The notes under the pieces are model-generated. The model was given only the letters and a program-made list of their open reading frames with translations. It was not told where the DNA came from and did not search any database. Positions 24,206 to 33,211 of a stretch of 64,000 nt of DNA are shown piece by piece. This stretch comes from Planctomycetota bacterium (GTDB lineage: Bacteria > Planctomycetota > UBA8742 > UBA2392): NCBI GenBank assembly GCA_020638675.1, contig JACKID010000001.1:124001-188000 (forward strand). The letters run 5' to 3'. The number at the start of each line of letters is the position of its first letter. Within the stretch, counting starts at the first letter, position 1. A program made the translations under genes and the position numbers.

Positions 24206-25597
24206 CTAAGCGGGAATGGTGAGGGTGGCCGCAAAGCGCCGGCCGTCGATGCGGACGCTGAGTTGCCCGCCGGCGGTGCGTGCCATGCGGCGGCAGATGG
24301 CCAGCCCGAGGCCCGCGTGGGCCTGGCCTCCTGTTCGGACTTCGTCGGCGCGCCAGAAGGGCTCGAAGACGCGCTCGGACTGTGCGGGGTCGAGGTTGCA
24401 GCCGGTGTTGGCGACCTCGAGTTTGAGCCCGCCGGCGCCGACCTCGGCGGAGATTTCGATCCGCCCGCCGTCATCGACGTAATTGGCGGCGTTCTCGAGT
24501 AGGTTGCTGGCGACCAGGTGGAGCGCATGGCGGTTGGTGGTGATGGTGTCTTCGCCGGCGATCTCCCACTCGACCTTCACGCCGCGCTGTTCGGTGCGCC
24601 CGGCGAAGGGCTTGAAGGCGTCGCGCAGGAGTTCGCGGACGTTGACGGGCTCGCGGCTGTCGCTGCCGGTGCCGGAGCGCGCGAGCGTGAGCAGGTTCTC
24701 GACGAGGGCCTGCATCTGCAGCGAGATTTCGAGGCACTGGGCGGCGAAGTCGCGGTGCTGCTCGGGCGTGCGGTCGCGGGACAGCGCCAGCTCAAGCTGG
24801 GCGCGGATGCCTGCCAGCGGCGTGCGAAGCTCGTGGGCGGCGCCGGCGGTGAACTCCTGCTCGCGGCGCAGGGTGTCGTCCACGCGCGCGAGCATGGCGT
24901 TGAGCTGGGTGATGACGGGCTTCAGCTCGGCGGGTGCGCGGTCGATCTCAATGGCGCTGCCGAAGCTTGACTCGTCAACAGCAGCGATCCTGGCCGCGAG
25001 CTGGTCCATCGGCTTCAACTCGCGCCACAGGATCAGGCGCAGCAGCAGCACGGAGAAGCCGATTCCGATCAGGCCCGCGAGCCCGATCAGCACGCGGATG
25101 CTCTGGAGTGTCTCATGCATCTCGTCGGTCGGCTCGGCGACGATGATCAGCAGCGGCGGGGCCTCACCCTCGGCTTCGTCGTCTTGCTTGGGCTCGAACA
25201 GCGCGGTGATGGCACGGCCGGGCTTGCCGCCGGGCAGCTTGACGTCGCTGATGTGCTGGGCGCTGCCGGGGCTGAGCTTGGGGAAGTCGAACTCGGCGTC
25301 CGGCAGGCCGCGCGAGGAAGTGAGCAGCCTGCCGTCGAGGCGACGCACCTGGAAATAGCGCGGCAGCACGTCGCGGGTTTCTTCCAGTTGCTCGGAGTGC
25401 AGCCACTCGAACTGCAGGCCTTCGTCGTCGAACTCCACGAGGGCGGTCTGGGCGCGGGCGCGCTCGATCAGCGAGCGGTCGAACTGGTCCTCGAGGTCGT
25501 CCTCGATCAGCCCGTACAGCAGGCCGCCGCAGAGCGCGACGACGACGATCGTGGCGACGACGGCCGCGATGGTGAGCCGGCCCTTGAGGGAGTTCAT
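24206..25597 (-). CDS. Two-component sensor histidine kinase
   Basis: A 463-residue membrane sensor. TM helix 1 spans about 8-30 and TM helix 2 about 168-190, enclosing a periplasmic region of about 135 residues with many Asp and Glu. A HAMP-like linker follows, then the dimerisation helix with H255 in AGAAHELRTPL. The ATPase part shows the N box (NLLENAANYV), a G1-like DNTGxx variant (VANTGCNLDP), an F box (FEPFWRAD) and GLGLAICRRM. The order and OmpR partner fit an EnvZ/QseC-like class. The start overlaps the regulator's stop by 4 bases (ATGA), so the two are co-translated. Confidence 0.93.
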   Translation of the reverse strand: MNSLKGRLTIAAVVATIVVVALCGGLLYGLIEDDLEDQFDRSLIERARAQTALVEFDDEGLQFEWLHSEQLEETRDVLPRYFQVRRLDGRLLTSSRGLPDAEFDFPKLSPGSAQHISDVKLPGGKPGRAITALFEPKQDDEAEGEAPPLLIIVAEPTDEMHETLQSIRVLIGLAGLIGIGFSVLLLRLILWRELKPMDQLAARIAAVDESSFGSAIEIDRAPAELKPVITQLNAMLARVDDTLRREQEFTAGAAHELRTPLAGIRAQLELALSRDRTPEQHRDFAAQCLEISLQMQALVENLLTLARSGTGSDSREPVNVRELLRDAFKPFAGRTEQRGVKVEWEIAGEDTITTNRHALHLVASNLLENAANYVDDGGRIEISAEVGAGGLKLEVANTGCNLDPAQSERVFEPFWRADEVRTGGQAHAGLGLAICRRMARTAGGQLSVRIDGRRFAATLTIPA

Positions 25598-26265
25598 GCA
25601 TCCTCCCGCAGCACGTAGCCCTGGCCCCGGCGGGTGTGGATCAGCTTGTGCTTGCCATCGTCGAGCTTCTTGCGCAGGTAGCCGATGTAGACGTCGACCA
25701 CGTTGGAGGTGGCGTCCGAGTGGAAGTCGTAGACGTGCTCCCAGATCTCGGTGCGGCTGACGACTTCGCCCTCGCGCATGGCGAGGTATTCCAGCAGCGC
25801 GTACTCGCGCGCCGTGAGGTCGATATGCTGGCCGTCGCGCCTGACGCTGCGGTTGGCCGTGTCTACCTCGACGTCGCCGATGCGGATCACCGGGTCTTTG
25901 CGCCCGTAGCTGCGGCGGACGAGTGCGCGGACGCGGGACATCAGCTCGTCCATTGAGAACGGTTTGACGAGGTAGTCGTCGGCGCCGGCGTCGAGGCCCT
26001 GCACGCGATCGGCGACCGCATCACGCGCGGTCAGGATCAGGACGTTGGTGCCGACTTCCTTCGCGCGCATCTGCTGCAGGATCTCGAGCCCGCCGATGCC
26101 GGGCAGCATCAGGTCGAGGATCACAACATCGTAGGGGTTGCTGGTCGCGTACCACAGGCCTTCCGTGCCGTCACCGCTGGCGTCCACGGCGAAGCCTTCT
26201 TCGCTGAGGGCCTGCTTCAGCGATTCGCGCAGCGGCTTGTAGTCTTCGATTACGAGTACGCGCAT
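25594..26265 (-). CDS. OmpR-family response regulator
   Basis: A 223-residue regulator. The receiver domain (1-118) has the acidic pocket E7-D8, phospho-acceptor D51 in VILDLMLPG, T at LTARD and K in YLVKPFS. The C-terminal winged helix (about 128-220) shows IRIGDVEVDTANRSVRRDG, LTAREYALLEYLA and VVDVYIGYLRKKLDDG with the wing near IHTRRGQGYVL. The ATG at 26265 replaces an upstream in-frame start that would enter the preceding hairpin. It forms an operon with the downstream kinase and probably with the upstream PepSY-like gene, a common arrangement. Confidence 0.95.
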   Translation of the reverse strand: MRVLVIEDYKPLRESLKQALSEEGFAVDASGDGTEGLWYATSNPYDVVILDLMLPGIGGLEILQQMRAKEVGTNVLILTARDAVADRVQGLDAGADDYLVKPFSMDELMSRVRALVRRSYGRKDPVIRIGDVEVDTANRSVRRDGQHIDLTAREYALLEYLAMREGEVVSRTEIWEHVYDFHSDATSNVVDVYIGYLRKKLDDGKHKLIHTRRGQGYVLREDA

Positions 26266-26280
26266 GGGTTTCCTGACGCC

Positions 26281-26310
26281 GTGGGGGTGCGCGGATCTGC
26301 GCATCCCCAC
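26281..26310 (-). other. Stem-loop between the PepSY-like and regulator genes
   Basis: GTGGGGGTGCGC and GCGCATCCCCAC form a 12-bp stem with one G-U pair and a 6-base loop. No T tract follows on the minus strand. It may attenuate or process the transcript between the PepSY-like gene and the two-component genes. Confidence 0.5.
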
Positions 26311-26329
26311 GCTGGTTCAGGCGTGTGAG

Positions 26330-26923
26330 TTAGTCGTCGTCATCATCATCATCGTCTTCGTCGTCATCATCTTCGTCGTCATCTGCTTCGTTGTCATCGT
26401 CGTCATCTTCCTCGCCCGCTTCACCGTCGTCGTCGGTCTCGACACCTGCGGCCGTGTACCTGGTGTCGCCCTTGGACTCGCTCTCGACTTCGTAGATGAC
26501 CTTGTCGCCCTTGGCGATGGTGATCTTGGTGAACTCGAGAACGGTGTCGACGCCGTACTTGGCAGTCACCGCGTTGCGAACCGCTTCCGGCAGGTCCTTC
26601 AGGTCGAGCTTGATCTCGGACCTGATCAGCTTGCCGTCGTTGCCGTACAGCGCCTCGTTCTCATGCTCGCCGACCTTCCACTCCGCCTTGAAGTTCTTCC
26701 CCTTGGCCTTGAACGAGACCTTGGCGTCGCCGGCCAGCTTCGCCGCCGCGCTCTTCACGGCCTCGCTGACTTCGGACTTGCGATCGGTCTTTTCGGGTGC
26801 CTTGTCCGTCTTGGCCGGGGCCTTGTCGGTCTTCGGCTTGTCGGTCTCCTGCGCCTGCAGCATGCCGGCCGTGACACCGATCAGCAGCACAAGCAGGGCC
26901 ATCTTCCACGCAACTGCTTTCAT
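26330..26923 (-). CDS. Secreted PepSY-like protein with poly-Asp tail
   Basis: A 197-residue exported protein. The signal peptide ends near residue 25 (MLQAQE). A Lys/Asp/Pro linker with three TDKAP-like units follows. The folded core (about 55-160) resembles PepSY-like BLF1/DUF2874-type domains: VSFKAKGKNFKAEWKVGEHE, LPEAVRNAVTAKY and KVIYEVESES. The last 34 residues are almost all Asp or Glu, encoded by a GAC/GAT/GAA microsatellite. Such acidic tails can bind calcium or other cations, which is speculation here. It sits directly upstream of the two-component genes on the same strand and may be their target or signal modulator. Confidence 0.8.
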   Translation of the reverse strand: MKAVAWKMALLVLLIGVTAGMLQAQETDKPKTDKAPAKTDKAPEKTDRKSEVSEAVKSAAAKLAGDAKVSFKAKGKNFKAEWKVGEHENEALYGNDGKLIRSEIKLDLKDLPEAVRNAVTAKYGVDTVLEFTKITIAKGDKVIYEVESESKGDTRYTAAGVETDDDGEAGEEDDDDDNEADDDEDDDDEDDDDDDDD

Positions 26924-27051
26924 GTTTGTTTCTCCGTTTCCACGCCCCGCCATCGGGACGACGGGCGGCAAGGTAGCCCAAGCTGCATGAGAGAAGCGTG
27001 AGACCCCAGTTTATTTCCCCCTGTGACAGAAAACTCGCAATACTTGGGGAC

Positions 27052-27762
27052 ATGGAAGGCTACGGCGACCTTTGCAGCCAGTTCTATGACCTCGACAAAC
27101 CGCGCGCGCCGGTGCTGGCACTTGCGTGGTTTCACCGCGAGCTGGCCGGCATCAAGGGGCGCGTGCTTGAGCCGATGTGCGGCAGCGGGCGCTTTCTGGC
27201 GCCGCTCGCCGAGCGCGGGATCGCGATTGACGGCGTGGACCCGTCGGCGTCGATGCTGGACGCCTGCCGCAAGCGCGTGGCCTGGCGCGGTGTGCAGCTC
27301 TGGCAGCAATCGCTGGAGGAGTTGGACCTGGGCGGGCGGCGCTACGCAGGCGCGTTCATCCCGGCGTCTTCGTTCTGCCTGCTGCACGAGCCCGCGGTCG
27401 CGGCCAAAGCGCTGGAGCGCCTGCGTGCGCACCTGGAGTCGGGCGCGTTGGTGCTGATCGAGTTCGAGCCGCCGTACGACGTCGCGCCGTCCGACGTGAC
27501 CCGAACCGTCACGGCCGGCGGGCGGCAGATCCGCCTGGCGGGACATTCCGAGTACGACGCCGCCACGCAGATCGAGACCATGACCAACCGCTACGAACTG
27601 AAGCAATCCGGCAAGGTGGTGCAGACCGAAGACGAAGTGCTCCACCTGCGCTGCTACACACCGGAGCAGATGGTCGCCGAGCTGACAGCGGCCGGCTTCA
27701 CGAACGTCACAACCGAGCACCCCGAGTTCGGCTGGGTGGCAAAAGCAACGGGCGGACCGTAG
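27052..27762 (+). CDS. Class I SAM-dependent methyltransferase
   Basis: A 236-residue methyltransferase. Motif I is VLEPMCGSGRFLAPLA (about 38-53), followed by the acidic end of strand 2 in IDGVDPSASML, and an AGAFIPASSFCLLHE motif IV region. A beta-rich substrate part (RQIRLAGHSEYDAATQIETM) and the final VTTEHPEFGWVAKA complete the fold. The substrate is not evident. A GGGGA run sits unusually close to the ATG, and an in-frame start 54 bases upstream is an alternative. It is divergent from the PepSY-like gene and convergent with the anti-sigma-like gene. Confidence 0.85.
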   Translation: MEGYGDLCSQFYDLDKPRAPVLALAWFHRELAGIKGRVLEPMCGSGRFLAPLAERGIAIDGVDPSASMLDACRKRVAWRGVQLWQQSLEELDLGGRRYAGAFIPASSFCLLHEPAVAAKALERLRAHLESGALVLIEFEPPYDVAPSDVTRTVTAGGRQIRLAGHSEYDAATQIETMTNRYELKQSGKVVQTEDEVLHLRCYTPEQMVAELTAAGFTNVTTEHPEFGWVAKATGGP

Positions 27763-27771
27763 TCCGCCCGT
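27740..27771 (-). terminator. Terminator after the anti-sigma-like gene
   Basis: ACGGGCGGAC (27748-27757) and GTCCGCCCGT (27762-27771) form a perfect 10-bp stem with loop CGTA. On the minus strand it is followed by TTGCTTTTG. The stem includes the stop codon of the convergent methyltransferase gene, so both genes may use it. Confidence 0.6.
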
Positions 27772-27790
27772 GCGTTGGATCGATTGCGTT

Positions 27791-29098
27791 CTAGCCGCCG
27801 TGGTGGCGGCGGTGGTTTTCGGCCATGCGCTCGATGCTTTCGCGCAGCATGGTCTTGAAGTCGGCCAGGGCCTGCGGGTCGTTGTCGAATGCGTCTTCGG
27901 CCTGCTTGAAGGCCTCGAGCATCTGCACCGGGATGTCGCTTTCGCTGGTGCCCTCGGCCAGCAGGTCGCCGATGGTCTCCCACGCTGACAGCTCTTCCGC
28001 CGTGGCGTTCTCGAAGAAGTCGTACTTCACAAAGAAGCGAATCACGTAGGCGTAGGTCGCGCTCTGTGACGGCTGCGACAGCACGCCGCGCAGCAGCTTG
28101 TCCCACTGCTTCCAGTAATCGGTCGGGATGCGCTCGAAGCGCTCGCCGAGGAGCTTCTTCAGCTGCTGCTTGATGCCGTCGGCGCGACCACGGATGGCCC
28201 AGTCGTCCAGCATCGCCTCGGGGCAATCGCGAACTTCGATGCCGCTTGCGCCCAGGCTGGCACACTGGCGGAAGCCGAACTGTGTCTCGCCGATGCGTAC
28301 GCCGCCGTGGCTCGGCTCGGCGTCGTAGCCGGTCTTGGTGCGGCGCAGCGTAAGCCCGCCGTCCACGCTGATGGTCATTCCGTCGTAGCGCGAGCGCACG
28401 TTGGCGCCGGCGCTTTCGAGGTACAGGTCGCCGTCGATCGGCTCGATGTCGGGGATGCCGTCCGCGTCTACGTCGGTCAGTTGCGCGCGGGCGCCCGGGG
28501 AAAGTACGGCCTTGCCGCCCTTTACTTCGATGACGGCATGCGTGTCAGACGGCGCGGAAATCTGCGCGGGCAGGCTGACACTGCCTTCAAAGTGATTCGT
28601 CCGCTGTGAGCCCTGCTGCGACTTCAGCTCGAACTCGCCGGCGCTGAACGCGATCACGTTCGTGCTGGGCCCCTGCGGGACCTGATCCGGCGGGGCAATC
28701 GTGCCGCCCCTTGGCGCCGGGGGCGTGTAGGCAACTTCGCCATTGCGCATGCCGCCGTTGTTGAACGCGGCCGCGGCAACCAGCAGGCTGACCGTCAGGA
28801 CGACCGCCGCTGCAGCGGCCCAGTGGCGCCAGCCCGCGACCGGAAGCTGGATGACGCTGGCTTTCGCGACTTCCTCATCGACGTCGAGCGCCTGCAGGAT
28901 GCGGTCTTTGAAATCCGCGGGCAGGCGCTGCTCGGCGAGCAGGTTGATGCTGTTGTGGACGCGCTCGAGGTCCGCGTGCAGGGCACGCAGCTCGGCGTCG
29001 CTTGCGAGCGCGGCGTCAAGCTCGGCTTGCTCTGACGGTGAGAGATCGCCGTCGAAGAAGCGCGAGGCCAGCAGCTCAAGATGTTCACGGTCTGACAT
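27791..29098 (-). CDS. Membrane anti-sigma-like / FecR-like protein
   Basis: A 435-residue protein. The N-terminal helices (about 5-70, HLELLASRFFDGDLSPSEQ and on) have the anti-sigma domain layout but lack the HxxxCxxC zinc motif. One TM helix spans about 93-112. The outside part contains a FecR-like beta region (VSLPAQISAPSDTHAVIEVK, GGKAVLSPGARAQLTDVDAD) and a helical C-terminus ending in His-rich HRRHHGG. It is encoded 56 bases after the ECF sigma gene on the same strand. Binding and silencing of that sigma factor is the likely role, by analogy with such pairs. Confidence 0.8.
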   Translation of the reverse strand: MSDREHLELLASRFFDGDLSPSEQAELDAALASDAELRALHADLERVHNSINLLAEQRLPADFKDRILQALDVDEEVAKASVIQLPVAGWRHWAAAAAVVLTVSLLVAAAAFNNGGMRNGEVAYTPPAPRGGTIAPPDQVPQGPSTNVIAFSAGEFELKSQQGSQRTNHFEGSVSLPAQISAPSDTHAVIEVKGGKAVLSPGARAQLTDVDADGIPDIEPIDGDLYLESAGANVRSRYDGMTISVDGGLTLRRTKTGYDAEPSHGGVRIGETQFGFRQCASLGASGIEVRDCPEAMLDDWAIRGRADGIKQQLKKLLGERFERIPTDYWKQWDKLLRGVLSQPSQSATYAYVIRFFVKYDFFENATAEELSAWETIGDLLAEGTSESDIPVQMLEAFKQAEDAFDNDPQALADFKTMLRESIERMAENHRRHHGG

Positions 29099-29154
29099 GG
29101 TTCTGTTCCTGTCGTGGCCCCGAAGGGCCGGTCCGGTTTTTCACCGGGATGCCC

Positions 29155-29706
29155 CTAGTCCTGCTCAGGGGCGAAAGCTTTCAGTTTTTCTGCCAGGGCT
29201 TTGCGGGCGCGCAGCAGGATCATGTGCACTGCGCCTTCGCTGACCCCCAACTCGTCCCCGATCACCCGCCCGCGCTGCTTGTCGAAGTAATGCATCTGAA
29301 GCGCGGTGCGGTAATTCTCGGGCAATTCCTCGATCGCGCCCCGGACGGCGTCCAGAGTCTCCTGGTTGGCCAGCCCGCCGAGGCCTGTCTCGCGCTTGTC
29401 GTGCGCGCCGGACAGCAGGTCGATATTCGCGATCTCCTTCTTCCTTCTGCGCAGCAGGTTCAGGGCAATGCCGATGATCCAGCTGCGGAAACTCTCCGGT
29501 TTTTCCAGCTTGGCCAGGGTCGTGTAGGCCGTGATGAAGGCGTCCTGCACCACTTCCTGGGCCTTTTCCGGGTCGCGGCAGCGGCCCAGAATGTAGCCGT
29601 AAATCCCTTCTTCGTAACGAGTTACGAGGCTAGCAAAGGCGTCCCTGTCGCCGGATCGCGCGCGCTTTACAAGCGCCGAAGTTTCAGGCTGCGATCCGTC
29701 AGACAT
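29155..29706 (-). CDS. ECF RNA polymerase sigma factor
   Basis: A 183-residue sigma-70 family protein of ECF type. Region 2 (about 12-85) contains DAFASLVTRYEEGIYGYILG, then KAQEVVQDAFITAYTTLAKL and FRSWIIGIALNLLRRRKK. Region 4 (about 120-175) shows ELPENYRTALQMHYFDKQRG followed by IGDELGVSEGAVHMILLRAR. There is no extra domain. It is the first gene of a sigma/anti-sigma-like pair, so release from the membrane partner is the likely switch. The signal is unknown. Confidence 0.95.
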   Translation of the reverse strand: MSDGSQPETSALVKRARSGDRDAFASLVTRYEEGIYGYILGRCRDPEKAQEVVQDAFITAYTTLAKLEKPESFRSWIIGIALNLLRRRKKEIANIDLLSGAHDKRETGLGGLANQETLDAVRGAIEELPENYRTALQMHYFDKQRGRVIGDELGVSEGAVHMILLRARKALAEKLKAFAPEQD

Positions 29707-29862
29707 GCGCCGTCCCTAGTGACACCTGGATTGTGCTTCTCACGCAATTTCGGCGAGAAAATGGTGCAAGGCGTGCAAATCTAAGTCCGCAAGCGCCTCG
29801 CGCGTCCGCGCAGCCCTTCTAGCAACGCGGGGCTCTGCCCGAAACACCAGACGCTGCGGGCC

Positions 29863-30090
29863 CTAGCTCTCGACTTCGCGGCGCAGGGCTTCGATGTCGC
29901 TTACGTACAGCTCCGTGTACCCGCAGCCGGCGCAGACGAATGCTTCCAGCTCGCCGACGCCGCGCTTGAAGATGAGCCCCTTCACCTGCAGGGCGAGGTT
30001 CTTGTCCCAGCCGTCGTCGCGGTCCGTGATGGTCGGTGAGTGGAAGATGCGCCCGCCGCCGCACTTGGGGCAGTCCTTGCCGGTTTTCAT
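29863..30090 (-). CDS. Small zinc-ribbon protein
   Basis: A 75-residue protein with two zinc knuckles: C7-x2-C10 near the start (DCPKCGGG) and C53-x2-C56 (FVCAGCGYTELY). This C-x2-C, C-GYTE pattern resembles small nucleic-acid-binding zinc ribbons of the DUF2082 kind. A GGAG-type site lies upstream of the ATG. It is divergent from the DUF2752 gene by 59 bases. Binding to nucleic acid is inferred only from the fold. The 156 bases between this gene and the sigma gene hold nothing I recognise. Confidence 0.75.
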   Translation of the reverse strand: MKTGKDCPKCGGGRIFHSPTITDRDDGWDKNLALQVKGLIFKRGVGELEAFVCAGCGYTELYVSDIEALRREVES

Positions 30091-30149
30091 GGGTGGCTCC
30101 TTTGCACTCGGGGCTGCACGCGCCCGCTGGAACCGATTATGCTGTCGCT

Positions 30150-30584
30150 ATGCGCCTGTACGTCGCAAATCTCGAGAAGCGGTTCCCGTCGCCGTGGGAG
30201 ATGTATTCGCTGTTTCTGCTGATCGGTGCGGCGATCTATATCCCGCTCTCCTACGTCATGTGGACGCCGCCGGTGGAAAGCCCGCTGCGCTATCTCGGGT
30301 ACGCCTGCCCGCTGTGCGGCGGCACGCGTGCGGTCACGGCCTTGTGTACGGGACAGTTTCTGCTGGCAGTGAAGTACAACCCGTTCGCGTTGATGGTGTT
30401 CGTGTTCCTGGTGTGGGGCGCGATCAGCTATCTGTTTCTCGTGATCCCGTTCAAGAAGCGCGTGGTGCTTGAGGCAAGCAAGCGCCAGATCGCGTTGTTC
30501 TGGGTGCTGATGGCCTGCATCATGATCGCCAACTGGGGCTACGTGCTGTGGTCCGGCATGTACAAGGTGCCGCTCAAGCTTTAG
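30150..30584 (+). CDS. DUF2752 membrane protein
   Basis: A 144-residue inner-membrane protein with three hydrophobic helices (about 18-38, 75-98 and 118-140). The conserved C53-P-L-C56-GGTRA motif lies in the loop after helix 1 and is the DUF2752 signature. A second small segment (ALCTGQFLLAVKYNPFALMV) matches the family too. The role is unknown; the two cysteines could bind metal. The ATG at 30150 is chosen because the longer frame runs through the divergent promoter region. It stops 50 bases before dnaX. Confidence 0.85.
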   Translation: MRLYVANLEKRFPSPWEMYSLFLLIGAAIYIPLSYVMWTPPVESPLRYLGYACPLCGGTRAVTALCTGQFLLAVKYNPFALMVFVFLVWGAISYLFLVIPFKKRVVLEASKRQIALFWVLMACIMIANWGYVLWSGMYKVPLKL

Positions 30585-30634
30585 TTGGCTCGCGCCTCGT
30601 TGACCTGCGAGCCGCGCATGGGTCCAATGCCCCC

Positions 30635-31954
<1,320 letters not shown>

Positions 31955-31982
31955 GCGAAATCGGCAGTTGTCACAAACACCC

Positions 31983-32011
31983 TTGCATACAGCTAACCAG
32001 TCATTTATATA
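31983..32011 (+). promoter_or_regulatory. Candidate promoter of ybaB
   Basis: TTGCAT (31983-31988) and TATATA (32006-32011) are 17 bases apart in an unusually A/T-rich stretch between dnaX and ybaB. ybaB could therefore be transcribed apart from dnaX. Confidence 0.5.
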
Positions 32012-32034
32012 TTTTGGCACTTCACGGAGTCGTT

Positions 32035-32355
32035 ATGTCTGGTCTCGGCAATTTCAGCGAACTGATGAAGCAGGCCCAGCGCATGCAGCGCGACATGGGC
32101 AAGATCCAGGAAGAATTGAAAGAGCGTTACGTGGAAGGCTCCGCGGGCGACGGGATGGTGAAGGTCATCTGCTCCGGCGCCCTTGAGCTTGTGAAGATTG
32201 AGATCGATCCCGAAGCCGTCGACACGGAAGACATGTCACTCCTTGAAGACCTGGTGGTTGCCGCCGTGAACACCGGGTTGAAGAAGGCCGAAGAGATGAA
32301 GCAGGCCGAGATGGCCAAGGTCACCGGCGGGATGAACTTCCCGGGTATGTTCTAG
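32035..32355 (+). CDS. ybaB: YbaB/EbfC nucleoid-associated protein
   Basis: A 106-residue protein. It starts with the helix FSELMKQAQRMQRDMGKIQE, followed by the strands VEGSAGDGMVKVICSGALEL and VKIEIDPEAV, then the helix LEDLVVAAVNTGLKKAEEMK and a Gly/Met-rich end. These are the YbaB/EbfC features; the family forms dimeric tweezers that bind DNA. The ATG at 32035 has CGGAG 5 bases upstream; an ATG 21 bases earlier is less likely. Its place right after dnaX is the standard bacterial order. Confidence 0.95.
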   Translation: MSGLGNFSELMKQAQRMQRDMGKIQEELKERYVEGSAGDGMVKVICSGALELVKIEIDPEAVDTEDMSLLEDLVVAAVNTGLKKAEEMKQAEMAKVTGGMNFPGMF

Positions 32356-32436
32356 GTCCGGTTCGGGAAGGGGTAGCCGGTGATGTTCGTTCCATAAAGG
32401 CGGCGGGTTGTCCCCCGAGTTGAAAGGAAACCATAG

Positions 32437-33126
32437 ATGCACGCCACTGAGATGCTCAAAGACATTCCCCTTTTCAAAGGCCTTTCCGAGGACACGCTCA
32501 ACGAGCTTGAAGCCCGCACATCGCTCAAGCGCCTTGAGGACGGTGAAGTGTACCTGAACGCCGGCCAGCCGCCGAAGGCGTTCTGCGTCGTGCTGTCCGG
32601 CCAGCTGAAGTTCTATCGCGTCAACAAGGCCGGCAAGGAGCAGGTTTTCGGCTACGCCAAGCCGCACGACGTGTTCGGGCTCAGCAGCCTGACCGACCCG
32701 TACAAGACCGTGCCGGTGAACTGCATTTCGCGCGCGACCACGGAAGTGGCTGAGATCGATCTGCCGGCGATCCGCGAGATCATGCACCGCGAGCCGGCGC
32801 TGGCCGTCGCGATTCTCAAAGAGCAGAACAAGCGCTACGGCAACATGCTGGACCTGGTGGACCAGCTCAGCCTCAAGGACGCGCACAACCGCCTCGCCAA
32901 CTGGCTCGACACCTGGATCGCCGACAACCACGGCGACGCCGGCGACGCCGAGATCCTGGTGGTGCTGCCCTACACGCAGTCCGAGATTGCCGCACAAATC
33001 GGGACGGTACGGGAAGTCGTCTCGCGCGGCTTCAGCCGTATGGAAAAGGACGGCATTCTGCGCGCGTCAGGCAAGCGGGTCACGATCCTGAACCGCAAGC
33101 GCCTGCGCCAGATGGCCGAAAGCTAA
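32437..33126 (+). CDS. Crp/Fnr family transcriptional regulator
   Basis: A 229-residue regulator. The cyclic-nucleotide-binding-like beta barrel (about 10-130) contains PLFKGLSEDTLNELEARTSL, GEVYLNAGQPPKAFCVVLSG and KPHDVFGLSSLTD. The long dimer helix follows, then the winged helix with LPYTQSEIAAQIGTVREVVS and RGFSRMEKDGIL. The cysteines do not form an Fnr cluster motif, and the strict cAMP-contact residues are not evident. It may sense another small ligand or redox state. GAAAGGA lies 9 bases upstream of the ATG. A strong terminator follows. Confidence 0.93.
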   Translation: MHATEMLKDIPLFKGLSEDTLNELEARTSLKRLEDGEVYLNAGQPPKAFCVVLSGQLKFYRVNKAGKEQVFGYAKPHDVFGLSSLTDPYKTVPVNCISRATTEVAEIDLPAIREIMHREPALAVAILKEQNKRYGNMLDLVDQLSLKDAHNRLANWLDTWIADNHGDAGDAEILVVLPYTQSEIAAQIGTVREVVSRGFSRMEKDGILRASGKRVTILNRKRLRQMAES

Positions 33127-33141
33127 GACAGCTTCGCTCAC

Positions 33142-33180
33142 GCACCGAGGCCGGGAGAAATCCCGGCCTCGGTGCTTTTT
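33142..33180 (+). terminator. Rho-independent terminator after the Crp/Fnr gene
   Basis: A perfect 15-bp stem (GCACCGAGGCCGGGA / TCCCGGCCTCGGTGC), GAAA loop and TTTTT tail. It lies 15 bases after the stop codon. Confidence 0.95.
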
Positions 33181-33211
33181 CAACGCGTGGCACAGGCATT
33201 CCTGCCTGTAC

